Positions 7,129 to 14,750 of a stretch of DNA of 33,545 nucleotides are shown here, in pieces. The position numbers and the translations under genes were made by a program. The stretch lies in the NCBI GenBank assembly GCA_021815645.1, contig JAKBAB010000015.1, forward strand, positions 1 to 33,545. The letters are read 5' to 3'. The stretch comes from Actinomycetes bacterium (GTDB taxonomy: Bacteria > Actinomycetota > Acidimicrobiia > Acidimicrobiales > RAAP-2). Numbering within the stretch: position 1 is the stretch's first letter; each line of letters opens with the position of its first letter. The notes beneath the pieces were generated by a model that saw nothing but the letters and a program-made list of their open reading frames with translations, was not told the origin of the DNA and did not search any database.

Positions 7129-8501
7129 GGAGCGGGCAGGGCGCTCTGACTATCCATCATGCCGGCCATGAAGAACTCCGTCACTGACCGGGACTCATCG
7201 CTCGGCCCTCCGGGTACGCCACCGTAGATCGACCCCGATTGGGCGACGTCGGTGCGGTGCGCCACTGCGTAAGCGACCGCGTCGGCTAAATCGACGCGCC
7301 ACCGTTCGGCGACGCCCGGGCGGGTCTGGGGGCGCGTCACGGCCATGTGCAACGCGTTGGGGTACTGCTGTCCGTTGAGCCGCCATCCCCGGGATCGAAG
7401 AAAATCGTTCACCAAATAGACATCGAAGTCGTCGGAGGTAAAGGAGAAGAGAAACGTCGGCGAGCCCATAACGCGCAAAGTGGCGTGCTCCTCGACGGCG
7501 GCGCGCATCTGGTCGGCGGTCGCGAGAATATCCGCGGCGTACCTTCGATAACCCGAACGGCCCAGCGACACCATCGCCGCCCACGTCGCGGCGAGGAGAC
7601 CGGCCGATCGCGAGCCGTCCATTCCCGGGGAGCAGTACTTCCCGCCCGACCAGTCGGTGTCGAAGAAGTACTGACCGTTGCGCAGAGCCCGGTCGGCGAA
7701 GCATAAAACGCTGGTCCCCTTTAGCGCGTATCCGTATTTGTGAGTGTCGGCCGATATCGACGTCACCCCGGGAACCGAAAAGTCAAAGGCCGGCACACCG
7801 TAGCCCAACTCACGAGCGAAGGGCAGAATAAATCCACCGAGACACCCGTCTACGTGAAGTCCCACGCCGCGCTCGAGGGCGAGAGACCCCAACTCCTCAA
7901 TAGGGTCGACGGTGCCGTAGCCGTAGTTGCACGCCGAACCCACGAGCGCGACCGTGTCGGCGTCGATGTGTTCACTCACCCAGTCGAGGTCGACGCGCGT
8001 GGACGCGTCCACGGGGGCGACTCTCAATTCGACCCCGAAGAGGTGGGCCGCTTTGGCGAACGCCGGGTGAGCCGTTTCCGGTTTGATTATGTTGGCTCGA
8101 CGGTGTCCTGAGTAGCTCTCGCGGTACGCGAGGACCGCGTGAGCGATAGAACTCGATCCACCCGAAGTAATGAGCCCCACGGGCGTCGACTGTGACCGGT
8201 AACCCGACGACAACAGATCGAGCGTCATCGCGACGACCTCCGCTTCGAACTTCGTCGCGCTCGGGCACAAGTCGCGTTGGAGGGAGTTGACGTACGAAAA
8301 GTGCCCAAACGCCCGATTCAAAAAGTCGTAGTGATCGTGGTCACCGCAGTACATAGTTCCGGAACACTGTCCACTTTCCCACCTAGGATTCTCGCGCGCC
8401 GACATCGCGGCCAACGTCGCTAGTACGTCCTCACGATCGACGCCCTCCTCGGGCAGCGCCCGGTGGATAAAGAATTCATCCGCGTAGGGGTAGTTGCTCA
8501 C
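7125..8501 (-). CDS. sphingosine-1-phosphate lyase-like PLP enzyme
   Basis: A 458-residue PLP enzyme of the group II decarboxylase superfamily, closest by pattern to sphingosine-1-phosphate lyases (Dpl1/SGPL1). Matching signatures: FEAEVVAMTLDLL, ITSGGSSSIAHAVLAYRES, PETAHPAFAKAAHLFGV, GTVDPIEELG, HVDGCLGGF (D218 for the PLP ring nitrogen), FSVPGVTSISADTHKYGYAL with K255 as the likely Schiff-base lysine, and GSRSAG. The family cleaves phosphorylated 2-amino-1,3-diol-type substrates to an aldehyde and phosphoethanolamine. There is no N-terminal membrane anchor, as in bacterial lyases. The start is GTG after GGAAGGAG. It is coupled by a 4-base overlap to the FGGY kinase, which could supply its phosphorylated substrate. 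A decarboxylase activity cannot be excluded. Confidence 0.88.
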   Translation of the reverse strand: MSNYPYADEFFIHRALPEEGVDREDVLATLAAMSARENPRWESGQCSGTMYCGDHDHYDFLNRAFGHFSYVNSLQRDLCPSATKFEAEVVAMTLDLLSSGYRSQSTPVGLITSGGSSSIAHAVLAYRESYSGHRRANIIKPETAHPAFAKAAHLFGVELRVAPVDASTRVDLDWVSEHIDADTVALVGSACNYGYGTVDPIEELGSLALERGVGLHVDGCLGGFILPFARELGYGVPAFDFSVPGVTSISADTHKYGYALKGTSVLCFADRALRNGQYFFDTDWSGGKYCSPGMDGSRSAGLLAATWAAMVSLGRSGYRRYAADILATADQMRAAVEEHATLRVMGSPTFLFSFTSDDFDVYLVNDFLRSRGWRLNGQQYPNALHMAVTRPQTRPGVAERWRVDLADAVAYAVAHRTDVAQSGSIYGGVPGGPSDESRSVTEFFMAGMMDSQSALPAP

Positions 8502-8543
8502 ACGCTCCTTCCGAGAGATTCGTTCACGAGCCTAAACGAGCGA

Positions 8544-8573
8544 TTCGGCGCCCAGAATGAGCGCGGCGCCGAA
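8544..8573. promoter_or_regulatory. 9-bp inverted repeat upstream of the lyase-kinase pair
   Basis: TTCGGCGCC (8544-8552) and GGCGCCGAA (8565-8573) form a perfect inverted repeat with a 12-base spacer. It lies 43-72 bases upstream of the minus-strand lyase start, in the divergent gap shared with the lipoprotein. Either an operator or a hairpin in the leader RNA. Confidence 0.45.
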
Positions 8574-8743
8574 GGTTCGTGTCCGGTGAACCCGCTTGGC
8601 CCGCCTCGGGGCCGAACCACTGCGTCCCGGCCCAATCTGGAGAGCGGGCGAGCTCAACCGACGTGGGACCTCCTCCACAGTTCAGTGGTGGCGAAACGGC
8701 CGCCGTACCGATACTGTGATAGACGGAAAAGCGAGGAGTCCCC

Positions 8744-9637
8744 ACGAAAAAGCTCTGGCTCACGGGTGCCGTTGCGTCGTCACTGGCGTTGGCGGCGTGC
8801 GGCGTGAGCGCCACCATTAATCAGGCCGTATCGTCCATCGGCGGATCGCCAAACCTACAGGTGGTTCTCACCGCCAGTGCCGCGGGCGTCGGCTCCGCAC
8901 GGGCCGAGAACGTTCTCGGCGGACTCTCGTTCAACCTTGACTACGCCAGTACCGTGAACTCCCCCCTCGCCCAATCCGCGGGCCACGTAAACAGCGAGAT
9001 GACGGTGAGCGACGCGGGCCATACGTTGATCGATCTGCGCCAAATTTCCGCCAATCTCTACGTCCAGTTGGACGTCGCCTCGTTCACGAGCATCCCCGGG
9101 GTTACCCTTTCGTCAGCGGAGTTAGCGGGGTTGGAGCTGTTGTTTCAAGGTCGGTGGTTTGAGATCTCCGCCACGCAGTTGCGATCGTTACTTCCCGCGA
9201 ACGCAACGACCGCCACCATTTCCTCTAGGGAGCAAATGGAATCTCGGGCGATCATCGGAGCGATCAGCACGCTAATTGAAAAGACTCCTTACACGACTCT
9301 CGCGAACGGCGGCTACAGCCAGACCGGCAAGCTATCGTCCGTCGTTAACGCGGTTTTGCCCGTAATAACCAAATACTCCGGCGTTTCGACTTCGCCGAGC
9401 AGAGTCGTGGGTAGCTACACCATCGCCTTCACGATGTCGGGATCAATGGCGACGGGCGCATCGGTATCTATTACGGCGTCGAGCGGGTCCAGCGGTACAG
9501 GGACGTTGGCTCTTCGAGCTTCACTCACGCACAACGCGGTGCCCATCACTGCGCCCAGTGGCGCAACGGTCATTACGCCCGCGCTCATCTCCCAACTTCT
9601 CGGACAGGTTCGCGGGGGCGCGACGGCCCTCGGGTAA
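8744..9637 (+). CDS. lipoprotein of unknown function, apparent non-canonical start
   Basis: About 297 residues. The N-terminus read from ACG at 8744 gives TKKLWLTGAVASSLALAAC: two lysines, a hydrophobic core and the lipobox LAAC with Cys19, so it is an exported lipid-anchored protein. The frame is open back to a TAG at 8720-8722, yet has no ATG, GTG or TTG before the signal peptide. GAGGAG at 8733-8738 sits five bases before the ACG, ideal for initiation there. The first conventional start (TTG 8789) would remove nearly all of the signal. The mature part is rich in Ser, Thr, Ala and Gly with alternating beta-like segments and ISANLYVQLDV; it loosely recalls LppX/LprG-type lipoproteins, which I cannot confirm. 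A hairpin follows the stop. Confidence 0.75.
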   Translation, partial: TKKLWLTGAVASSLALAACGVSATINQAVSSIGGSPNLQVVLTASAAGVGSARAENVLGGLSFNLDYASTVNSPLAQSAGHVNSEMTVSDAGHTLIDLRQISANLYVQLDVASFTSIPGVTLSSAELAGLELLFQGRWFEISATQLRSLLPANATTATISSREQMESRAIIGAISTLIEKTPYTTLANGGYSQTGKLSSVVNAVLPVITKYSGVSTSPSRVVGSYTIAFTMSGSMATGASVSITASSGSSGTGTLALRASLTHNAVPITAPSGATVITPALISQLLGQVRGGATALG

Positions 9638-9646
9638 GTAGTTTCG

Positions 9647-9665
9647 CGCCGCCGTCGCGGCGGCG
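9647..9665 (+). terminator. GC hairpin after the lipoprotein gene
   Basis: CGCCGCC (9647-9653) and GGCGGCG (9659-9665) pair perfectly with a 5-base loop, nine bases after the lipoprotein stop. Likely terminator without a T-tract. Confidence 0.6.
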
Positions 9666-9699
9666 ACGCGACTGAGGTATTCGCCAGCGGCTCAGTTCG

Positions 9700-9721
9700 G
9701 CGCTTCGATCCGCGAAGGCGC
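9700..9721 (-). terminator. bulged hairpin after gluconokinase
   Basis: GCGCTTCG (9700-9707) pairs with 9713-9721 around ATCCG, with one unpaired G. It lies 27 bases downstream of the gluconokinase stop on the minus strand and complements the hairpin at 9647 to separate the convergent genes. Confidence 0.45.
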
Positions 9722-9747
9722 TTTCGGGGGCCAGCGTAGGCGCCGCG

Positions 9748-10305
9748 CTAGCGGGGCCAGCGAATCCACGCTCCGAGGCGCGCGACCACCGCCTCAACGT
9801 TACGATCGCCGTTAACCACGAGCCCGCACTCGTCGGGCTCGAGCGGCTCGAGCGTTTCGAACTGAGTCGCGAGTAGGGCCGGCGAAATGTTCCCACCACG
9901 ACGTAACGCCAGACGGGCCGCGACGGTTGACGCGGACGCGTCAAGGTGAGCGAAGCAGGCGTCCGCGGTGAAGAGACGAAGCGCGTCACGGTACGACCGT
10001 CGGAGGGCGGAACAGGCCACCACAGCGCGACGATTACTGTGGCGAAGGTCCGCCAACCGCTGTCCCACGGCGGCTAGCCACGGTGCTCGGTCGGCGTCAC
10101 TAAGGGCGTGGCCGCCGCGCATTTTGGCGAGATTCTGGGGCGTGTGGAAGTCGTCGGCTTCAACAAACTCCCAAGCGAGATCGAGCGCGAGCGCCGACGC
10201 GACCGTAGTCTTTCCCACGCCCGACACACCCATGACAACGAAGGTCCACAACAGATCGTCCGTCGTCGCGCGCCTAACGCTAGGGCTTCGTGGCGGGGTT
10301 CTCAA
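9748..10305 (-). CDS. gntK: gluconokinase
   Basis: A 185-residue cytosolic kinase, ATP + D-gluconate to 6-phosphogluconate, feeding the pentose phosphate or Entner-Doudoroff route. It shows the P-loop GVSGVGKT (about residues 27-34), EADDFHTPQNLAKM (substrate segment), APWLAAVGQRL and ACSALRRSYRDALR, a set typical of the GntK/IdnK family, at normal length apart from about 20 extra N-terminal residues. The start given is TTG and is uncertain: a later TTG, or the ATG just before the P-loop, are alternatives. It is the last of three minus-strand genes (metallopeptidase, unknown protein, gluconokinase) separated by 35 and 90 bases, which may share a promoter. No gluconate permease is nearby. Confidence 0.93.
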   Translation of the reverse strand: MRTPPRSPSVRRATTDDLLWTFVVMGVSGVGKTTVASALALDLAWEFVEADDFHTPQNLAKMRGGHALSDADRAPWLAAVGQRLADLRHSNRRAVVACSALRRSYRDALRLFTADACFAHLDASASTVAARLALRRGGNISPALLATQFETLEPLEPDECGLVVNGDRNVEAVVARLGAWIRWPR

Positions 10306-10395
10306 CTACGCGCGCGACTCGTAAGGTTCGCCATCGCTGGACGACTCCGTCGAAATCTTCGCTGCTCAAAGATCGAGTTGCGTTTCTCACGAGAA

Positions 10396-10857
10396 TCAAG
10401 GTTGCTCTCGAATAAAGACATCCATGCGCCACCGCCCCGTCGTCTCGAAGTCGCTCAGCGCGTTCGTCATCTCGCACATGACGTCTAGAACCTGATGAAT
10501 GGGAGCTTCGGGGGGAACGTCGAACAGAACTCCGCGAAAGCGATGGTCTTGTCGAAGAGTGAAGGGAGCGCCGTTTACTAGTTCACGAATACGCTGCACC
10601 CCGAGCCGTCCGCGCGAGTGCGCCACTCCAAGGGACGCCGGAACGGCGGCGACACCGCGCGCCGGAAAAGTGACGTACGACGCCGTGGGGACGCCCGAAC
10701 TAACCCACAGGCCGGTCAGGGATATCTTGAGGTCCGGTATGTCCCCGTCAACGTACGGGGCGACGTTGCACCACCCCCGTCCCTGGGCGAGTGACTCCAT
10801 GGCCGCCTGAGCGCTAGTGCGGTCGTCGGAGAAGAAAAGTTGACGGCGTACGGTCAC
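10396..10857 (-). CDS. conserved-looking protein of unknown function
   Basis: 153 residues, GTG start. I do not recognise the family. No signal peptide or membrane segment is visible. The sequence is soluble and mixed, with MTVRRQLFFSDDR at the N-terminus, two tryptophan-containing segments (GRGWCNVAPYV, GLWVSSGVPTASYVTF) and a C-terminus rich in acidic and aromatic residues (DFETTGRWRMDVFIREQP). Codon use and GC match its neighbours. It lies 35 bases after the metallopeptidase stop and 90 bases before gluconokinase, all on the minus strand, which argues it is a real gene of that transcript. Confidence 0.7.
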   Translation of the reverse strand: MTVRRQLFFSDDRTSAQAAMESLAQGRGWCNVAPYVDGDIPDLKISLTGLWVSSGVPTASYVTFPARGVAAVPASLGVAHSRGRLGVQRIRELVNGAPFTLRQDHRFRGVLFDVPPEAPIHQVLDVMCEMTNALSDFETTGRWRMDVFIREQP

Positions 10858-10892
10858 GGTTCCCGGGCTAAGCCGTTCAGCGCCTCAGTCAC

Positions 10893-11243
10893 TTACGCCC
10901 AACCGAGTTCGCTTAGTCGTTCGTCACTAACGCCAAAGTGGTGAGCCACCTCGTGAAGAACTGTCTTACGAATCTGTGTCGCTACTTCCGCTTCGCTCCC
11001 ACACGCGCCGCAAATCGTGGTTTGGTAGAGCGTGATGCGGTCGGGCATAACCGCGCTATAAGAAGTCGGACCGCGTTTCGTCAGAGGGACCCCTTCGTAA
11101 AGACCGTAGAGGGGCCGTCCGGGCGCGACGTCTTCCACGACGATCACGAGGTTCTCAATCTGCGACGAGAGATCCTCGGGGAGGGTTGAGAGTGCCTCCG
11201 AGGCCAACTGTTCGAAGCGCTCGTGAGAGATCTCGTACACCAA
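10893..11243 (-). CDS. small zinc metallopeptidase-like protein (DUF1025/PF06262 type)
   Basis: A 116-residue compact minimal zincin. The zinc-binding HEVAHHFG (about residues 96-103) fits HExxHxxG, followed by a conserved acidic residue in SDERLSELGW. Upstream are VVEDVAPGRPLYGLYEGVPL and PDRITLYQTTI, the standard order of this bacterial family, which is widespread in actinobacteria but has no well-defined substrate. Two cysteines (ICGACGSEAE) precede the helix with the HExxH. The start is TTG at 11243 or GTG directly after it. It is the first gene of the minus-strand run and is divergent from the MatB-like gene across 140 bp that should hold both promoters. Confidence 0.9.
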   Translation of the reverse strand: MVYEISHERFEQLASEALSTLPEDLSSQIENLVIVVEDVAPGRPLYGLYEGVPLTKRGPTSYSAVMPDRITLYQTTICGACGSEAEVATQIRKTVLHEVAHHFGVSDERLSELGWA

Positions 11244-11383
11244 TGAAGCGTACCGTTAGTCCCATAGCGCCCGTCCGTACCCAAAGGGAACTGACGCGCC
11301 AAACTCGTACCGGGGGCGGTCTATAGTCCCTTCGACATGTCTTTGACTAACGCGCTTCCAACGCCCGTATCCCGATTGGCTGA

Positions 11384-12877
11384 GTGCGAGTGACCGCGCG
11401 CAGTACCTCACTGAAGGCGGCGATTCTTCGCGGAGGGAGTCGTAACGCCGTAACAACGCGCGGGGACACCCTCTCCTACGAACAACTGCGCGACCAGGCG
11501 ATGCACCTCAGCGAGCGACTCGTCGCCGACGCCCCGATCGGACTCTGGGCAACGGCCGAAGTGGCGACCGTCGTTGGCCTGTGCGCCGCCCTGATTGCGG
11601 GAGCCCCGGTCGTGCCGCTCAACCCGAAGTCCGGTCCGAGCGAACTCGGCCACGTCGTGACCGACGCGGGCCTCCAAACGATTCTCGCCCACCCGTCGGC
11701 CACGCTCCCCGACGAACTCGCAACTCTTCGTCTCGTACCGGTAAACCTCGACGGTGACTACGCCCCGATTTGCGGCGACGTTACCGGCCCTATTCCCGAT
11801 GGCCAAAAGGATTCGCGCACCGCGCTAATCATGTACACCTCGGGTACCACCGGACCCCCCAAGGGCGTGATGTTAACCACGGCCGCAATCGAAGCCAATC
11901 TCCAGGCACTCGCTGACCGGTGGGAATGGAGCGACCGAGACGAGCTCGTGCACGCCCTCCCCCTGTTTCACGTACACGGGCTCGTGCTCGGAGTGCTCGG
12001 GCCGATTTACGTCGGCGGCAGCGTCTCTCTCGTGAGCCCCTTCACCGTCGAGGCCGTCGCGCACGGCCTGGCCAACGGCGCCACCATGCTTTTCGCGGTG
12101 CCCACGATGTATCACCGCATAGCCGTAGCCCTCGAAACCGATGCGCGCCTCGCGGACGCGCTGGCGGGCGCCCGACTACTCGTCTCGGGCTCGGGGCCAC
12201 TTACGACGGATGACTACCGGCGCGTGGAGGCCGCCAGTGGTCAACGGATTGTGGAACGGTACGGCATGACCGAAACCCTCATCATCACCTCGGGCGACTT
12301 ACGCGCGCCCGCCACACCGGGCACGGTCGGACGACCGCTGGCGGGGGTAGCCCTACGAGTCGTCGACGAAAACGGCGACGACGTCGCCGCGGACAACGAA
12401 AGCGTAGGAGAAGTGCTCGTCAAGTCCGACAGCCTCTTCGAGGGGTACCTGCGCGGAGGGCGCTCGCCCGACGGACCTCTCGATTGGTTCCGGACCGGTG
12501 ACCTCGGAACACTCTCGCGCGACGGCACCCTCCGCTTGGTCGGGCGAGCGTCCACCGACCTCGTGAAGAGCGGCGGTTTTCGCATCGGAACGGGCGAGAT
12601 CGAAGGGGTGCTGCGGGACCATCCCTCGGTCGAAGACGTAGCCGTTCGGGGCGTTGCCGACGACGACCTCGGAGAGCGGGTCGTCGCCTGGGTCGTTCGA
12701 AAAGCTGGTACGACTGCGGACTCCCCCGAACTCATCGAGTACGTGTCGCAATCGCTATCGGCCCACAAGCGGCCCCGCGAGATTTTCTTCGTCACGGAGA
12801 TCCCCAGAAACGCCATGGGTAAGGTACAAAAGCAACTCCTGTCCTACGACGGCCAGCTGAAGTCCACCGAGCGGTAG
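11384..12877 (+). CDS. malonyl-CoA synthetase-like acyl-CoA ligase (MatB type)
   Basis: A 497-residue AMP-forming ligase. Motifs: YTSGTTGPPKGVML (about residue 150), HALPLFHVHGLVLG, RYGMTETLI, PGTVGRPLAGV, WFRTGDLG, GRASTDLVKSGGFRIGTGEIEG, and RNAMGKVQKQLL with the catalytic lysine. The PLFHVHGL and TDLxKSGGxxIGxGEIE segments are characteristic of MatB malonyl/methylmalonyl-CoA synthetases rather than long-chain enzymes. Malonate or a methyl-substituted malonate would become its CoA thioester. The start is GTG at 11384; a second GTG at 11390 is equally possible. It converges on the GntR gene with only 17 bases between stops. No malonyl-CoA decarboxylase or malonate carrier is seen, unless the liv-type importer serves. 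Confidence 0.88.
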   Translation: MRVTARSTSLKAAILRGGSRNAVTTRGDTLSYEQLRDQAMHLSERLVADAPIGLWATAEVATVVGLCAALIAGAPVVPLNPKSGPSELGHVVTDAGLQTILAHPSATLPDELATLRLVPVNLDGDYAPICGDVTGPIPDGQKDSRTALIMYTSGTTGPPKGVMLTTAAIEANLQALADRWEWSDRDELVHALPLFHVHGLVLGVLGPIYVGGSVSLVSPFTVEAVAHGLANGATMLFAVPTMYHRIAVALETDARLADALAGARLLVSGSGPLTTDDYRRVEAASGQRIVERYGMTETLIITSGDLRAPATPGTVGRPLAGVALRVVDENGDDVAADNESVGEVLVKSDSLFEGYLRGGRSPDGPLDWFRTGDLGTLSRDGTLRLVGRASTDLVKSGGFRIGTGEIEGVLRDHPSVEDVAVRGVADDDLGERVVAWVVRKAGTTADSPELIEYVSQSLSAHKRPREIFFVTEIPRNAMGKVQKQLLSYDGQLKSTER

Positions 12878-12894
12878 CCCGCCTTAGAGAGGAG

Positions 12895-13602
12895 TTACTC
12901 GTTCGAACTGCGCTGCAAGTTCCCCTCGATCGTGTCGAGGTGACACTGCATTGCCTCGCGCGCGGCGCGACCGTCACGATTGCGCAACGCTTCGGCGATT
13001 GCCCGGTGCTGGCGCCGGTAAGTATCGCGCCGTTCGGGCGAATCATTTCGCCGTTTTAGATTGCCCCACGTGGCGCCCTGGCGCGACTCTTCGACGAGGG
13101 AATACATGGTCGTCATCAGGGGGTTGTGCGCCGCGCGAATAATCGCTCGGTGTAGCGCTAAGTCCCACATTTCGAACTCTTCGTACTCGACGGCCCCCTC
13201 ACTTCCGCGAAGACACCGCTCCATTTCGTCGAAGTCGTTTATCGTGGCGTTCTCCACCACCGAGGCCAGCGCGGCCGGTTCAATGAGCTTGCGGGCCGCC
13301 ATAACGTCGGTAGGGCTGACGTCGATTTCCACCGACGCACGACGCGAAGAGTAGATGCTAGATATCACTCCATTACCGGGATCACTTCGCAAAAACGTGC
13401 CGCGCCCGACCTCGCGCGACACCATACCCTCGTCTTCGAGCAACGCCATCGCATTTCGAATCGTGGTTCGCGAGAGTTGCAACTCCGCCGCCAAGTCTCG
13501 CTCCGTGGGCAAGCGATCACCCTTGCGTAAAGAACCGCGGGCCGCGGTCGCCAGAATGTCTTCGGCCACTTTCAGTGGTTGATCGTCCAGTAGTGATCGC
13601 AT
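12895..13602 (-). CDS. GntR-family regulator, FadR/FCD subgroup
   Basis: A 235-residue transcription factor. The N-terminal winged helix is shown by PTERDLAAELQLSRTTIRNAMALLEDEGMV (described by position, about 30-60), then a helical FCD ligand domain with MAARKLIEPAAL, WDLALHRAII, AHNPL, QHRAIAEAL and CHLDTIEG, whose Asp and His residues commonly bind a metal and a carboxylate effector. The ATG start has GAGAGGAGG seven bases upstream; an in-frame extension toward 13716 lacks this and is rejected. It is divergent from the FAH-family gene, whose promoter is followed by TTGGT/ACCAA repeats, so it probably represses the FAH-liv run and responds to its substrate. It may also affect the MatB-like gene. 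Confidence 0.92.
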   Translation of the reverse strand: MRSLLDDQPLKVAEDILATAARGSLRKGDRLPTERDLAAELQLSRTTIRNAMALLEDEGMVSREVGRGTFLRSDPGNGVISSIYSSRRASVEIDVSPTDVMAARKLIEPAALASVVENATINDFDEMERCLRGSEGAVEYEEFEMWDLALHRAIIRAAHNPLMTTMYSLVEESRQGATWGNLKRRNDSPERRDTYRRQHRAIAEALRNRDGRAAREAMQCHLDTIEGNLQRSSNE

Positions 13603-13694
13603 CGTCGACCTCCTCTCGTAGGACCCACCAACCGCGCCAACTCTACCAATGCCCCACCACCGTGACGCGTTTTTTAGAAAAACCGTCCCATGCA

Positions 13695-13723
13695 TTGACA
13701 GCGACACTTTCGCCACCTACACT
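13695..13723 (+). promoter_or_regulatory. sigma-70-like promoter of the FAH-liv run
   Basis: TTGACA (13695-13700), 17 bases, TACACT (13718-13723): a near-consensus housekeeping promoter. The start site would fall at about 13730, directly at the first operator arm, 55 bases before the GTG start of the FAH-family gene. Confidence 0.75.
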
Positions 13724-13727
13724 CCCG

Positions 13728-13766
13728 TTGGTCTTAATACTTCAACCAATAAGACCAAATTGGTTG
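13728..13766. promoter_or_regulatory. nested TTGGT/ACCAA operator, likely for the GntR regulator
   Basis: TTGGTCTTA (13728-13736) and TAAGACCAA (13750-13758) are perfect 9-bp inverted arms with a 13-base spacer. Inside and beyond them lie CAACCAA (13743-13749) and TTGGTTG (13760-13766), another perfect 7-bp pair. The four half-sites cover the expected start of transcription, so a bound protein would block the promoter at 13695-13723. Half-sites of this kind fit FCD-type GntR operators, and such a regulator is encoded divergently alongside. Confidence 0.75.
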
Positions 13767-13785
13767 ACTCACTAGGGGGAGCACT

Positions 13786-14691
13786 GTGCGGTTCGCAACA
13801 ATTCGAACGTCCCGAGGACTACGACTCCACGTGCGGGGCACCGACGGCTACGTAGATCTCGCTGACGCGACCGGCGACGAGGCGCTCGGATCGGTTTCGG
13901 GACTGGCCGCCGGAGGTCAATCGGCCCTCGCGGCCGCGCGTACGGCTTCACGAGAGTCGGGATCGTCATTCGAAAAGGGACAGTTCGCCGCCTCGGTACC
14001 GAACCCGCCGCGTGTCCTGTGCCTCGGCGTTAACTACGCCGACCACGCGATCGAGGGCGGGCGGGCCGTGCCGACGTGGCCCGAGTCTTTCGTGCGCGGC
14101 GCCGGCAGCGTCATCGGTGCGTACGACGACCTGGTCAAGCCCGCGCTGAGCGAGCGCTTCGACTACGAGGGCGAACTGGCCATCGTCGTCGGCCGCGGGG
14201 GCCGCTACATCCGCGCCGACGAGGCCCTCGACACGATACTGGGCTATAGCGTAATGAACGACGGTTCGGCGCGTGAGTGGCAACGCGCCGCCACCCAATG
14301 GACACCGGGCAAAAACTTCGAAGGAACGATGCCGATCGGCCCAGAAATCGTTACGCCCGACGAAGTAAACGTCTTTGACCTCGCGATAACCACCACGCTC
14401 AACGGAACCGTCATGCAGTCGGCGCGGACTTCCGACATGATCGTCAGCGTGACCAAGGCGATTGAGTACTTCTCCTCGTTTACGACACTTCGCCCCGGCG
14501 ACGTCATCGCCACGGGTACTCCCGGGGGCGTCGGTTTCGCCCGCACGCCGCCGGTGTGGCTGACGCCCGGTGACCTAATCGAAGTCACGGTAGAAAACAT
14601 TGGCACCATCGCCAATCGAGTGGTGGCCGAAGAGGGGGCGCCAACCGATTGGCCCTGGATGCCACTGGGGGCGCAGACGACGTCCTTTTGA
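13786..14691 (+). CDS. fumarylacetoacetate hydrolase-family enzyme
   Basis: A 301-residue soluble enzyme of the FAH superfamily (2-oxo-acid hydratases, acylpyruvases, oxaloacetate decarboxylases and relatives), acting on a diketo or 2-oxo acid with a divalent metal. Seen: VLCLGVNYADHA (about residue 77), YEGELAIVVG (metal Glu pair), GYSVMNDGSAREWQ, KNFEGTMPIGPEIV, LNGTVMQSARTSDMI and GDVIATGTPGGVGFAR, the standard order of the family, with the shorter N-terminal domain normal for about 300 residues. The GTG start follows AGGGGGAG. It is the first gene after the promoter/operator and precedes the ABC importer, so it probably degrades a compound that importer brings in. The precise reaction cannot be assigned. 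Confidence 0.9.
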   Translation: MRFATIRTSRGLRLHVRGTDGYVDLADATGDEALGSVSGLAAGGQSALAAARTASRESGSSFEKGQFAASVPNPPRVLCLGVNYADHAIEGGRAVPTWPESFVRGAGSVIGAYDDLVKPALSERFDYEGELAIVVGRGGRYIRADEALDTILGYSVMNDGSAREWQRAATQWTPGKNFEGTMPIGPEIVTPDEVNVFDLAITTTLNGTVMQSARTSDMIVSVTKAIEYFSSFTTLRPGDVIATGTPGGVGFARTPPVWLTPGDLIEVTVENIGTIANRVVAEEGAPTDWPWMPLGAQTTSF

Positions 14692-14708
14692 ACACCGCTT
14701 CACTAAGA

Positions 14709-14723
14709 ACTGCACTATGCAGT
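14709..14723. promoter_or_regulatory. short palindrome before the binding-protein gene
   Basis: ACTGCA-CTA-TGCAGT is a perfect 6-bp inverted repeat in the 59-base gap between the FAH-family gene and the binding-protein gene. It could be a small operator or a weak RNA hairpin that modulates read-through. Confidence 0.35.
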
Positions 14724-14750
14724 AACAAAATGAGTTAACTGGGGGAAAAC

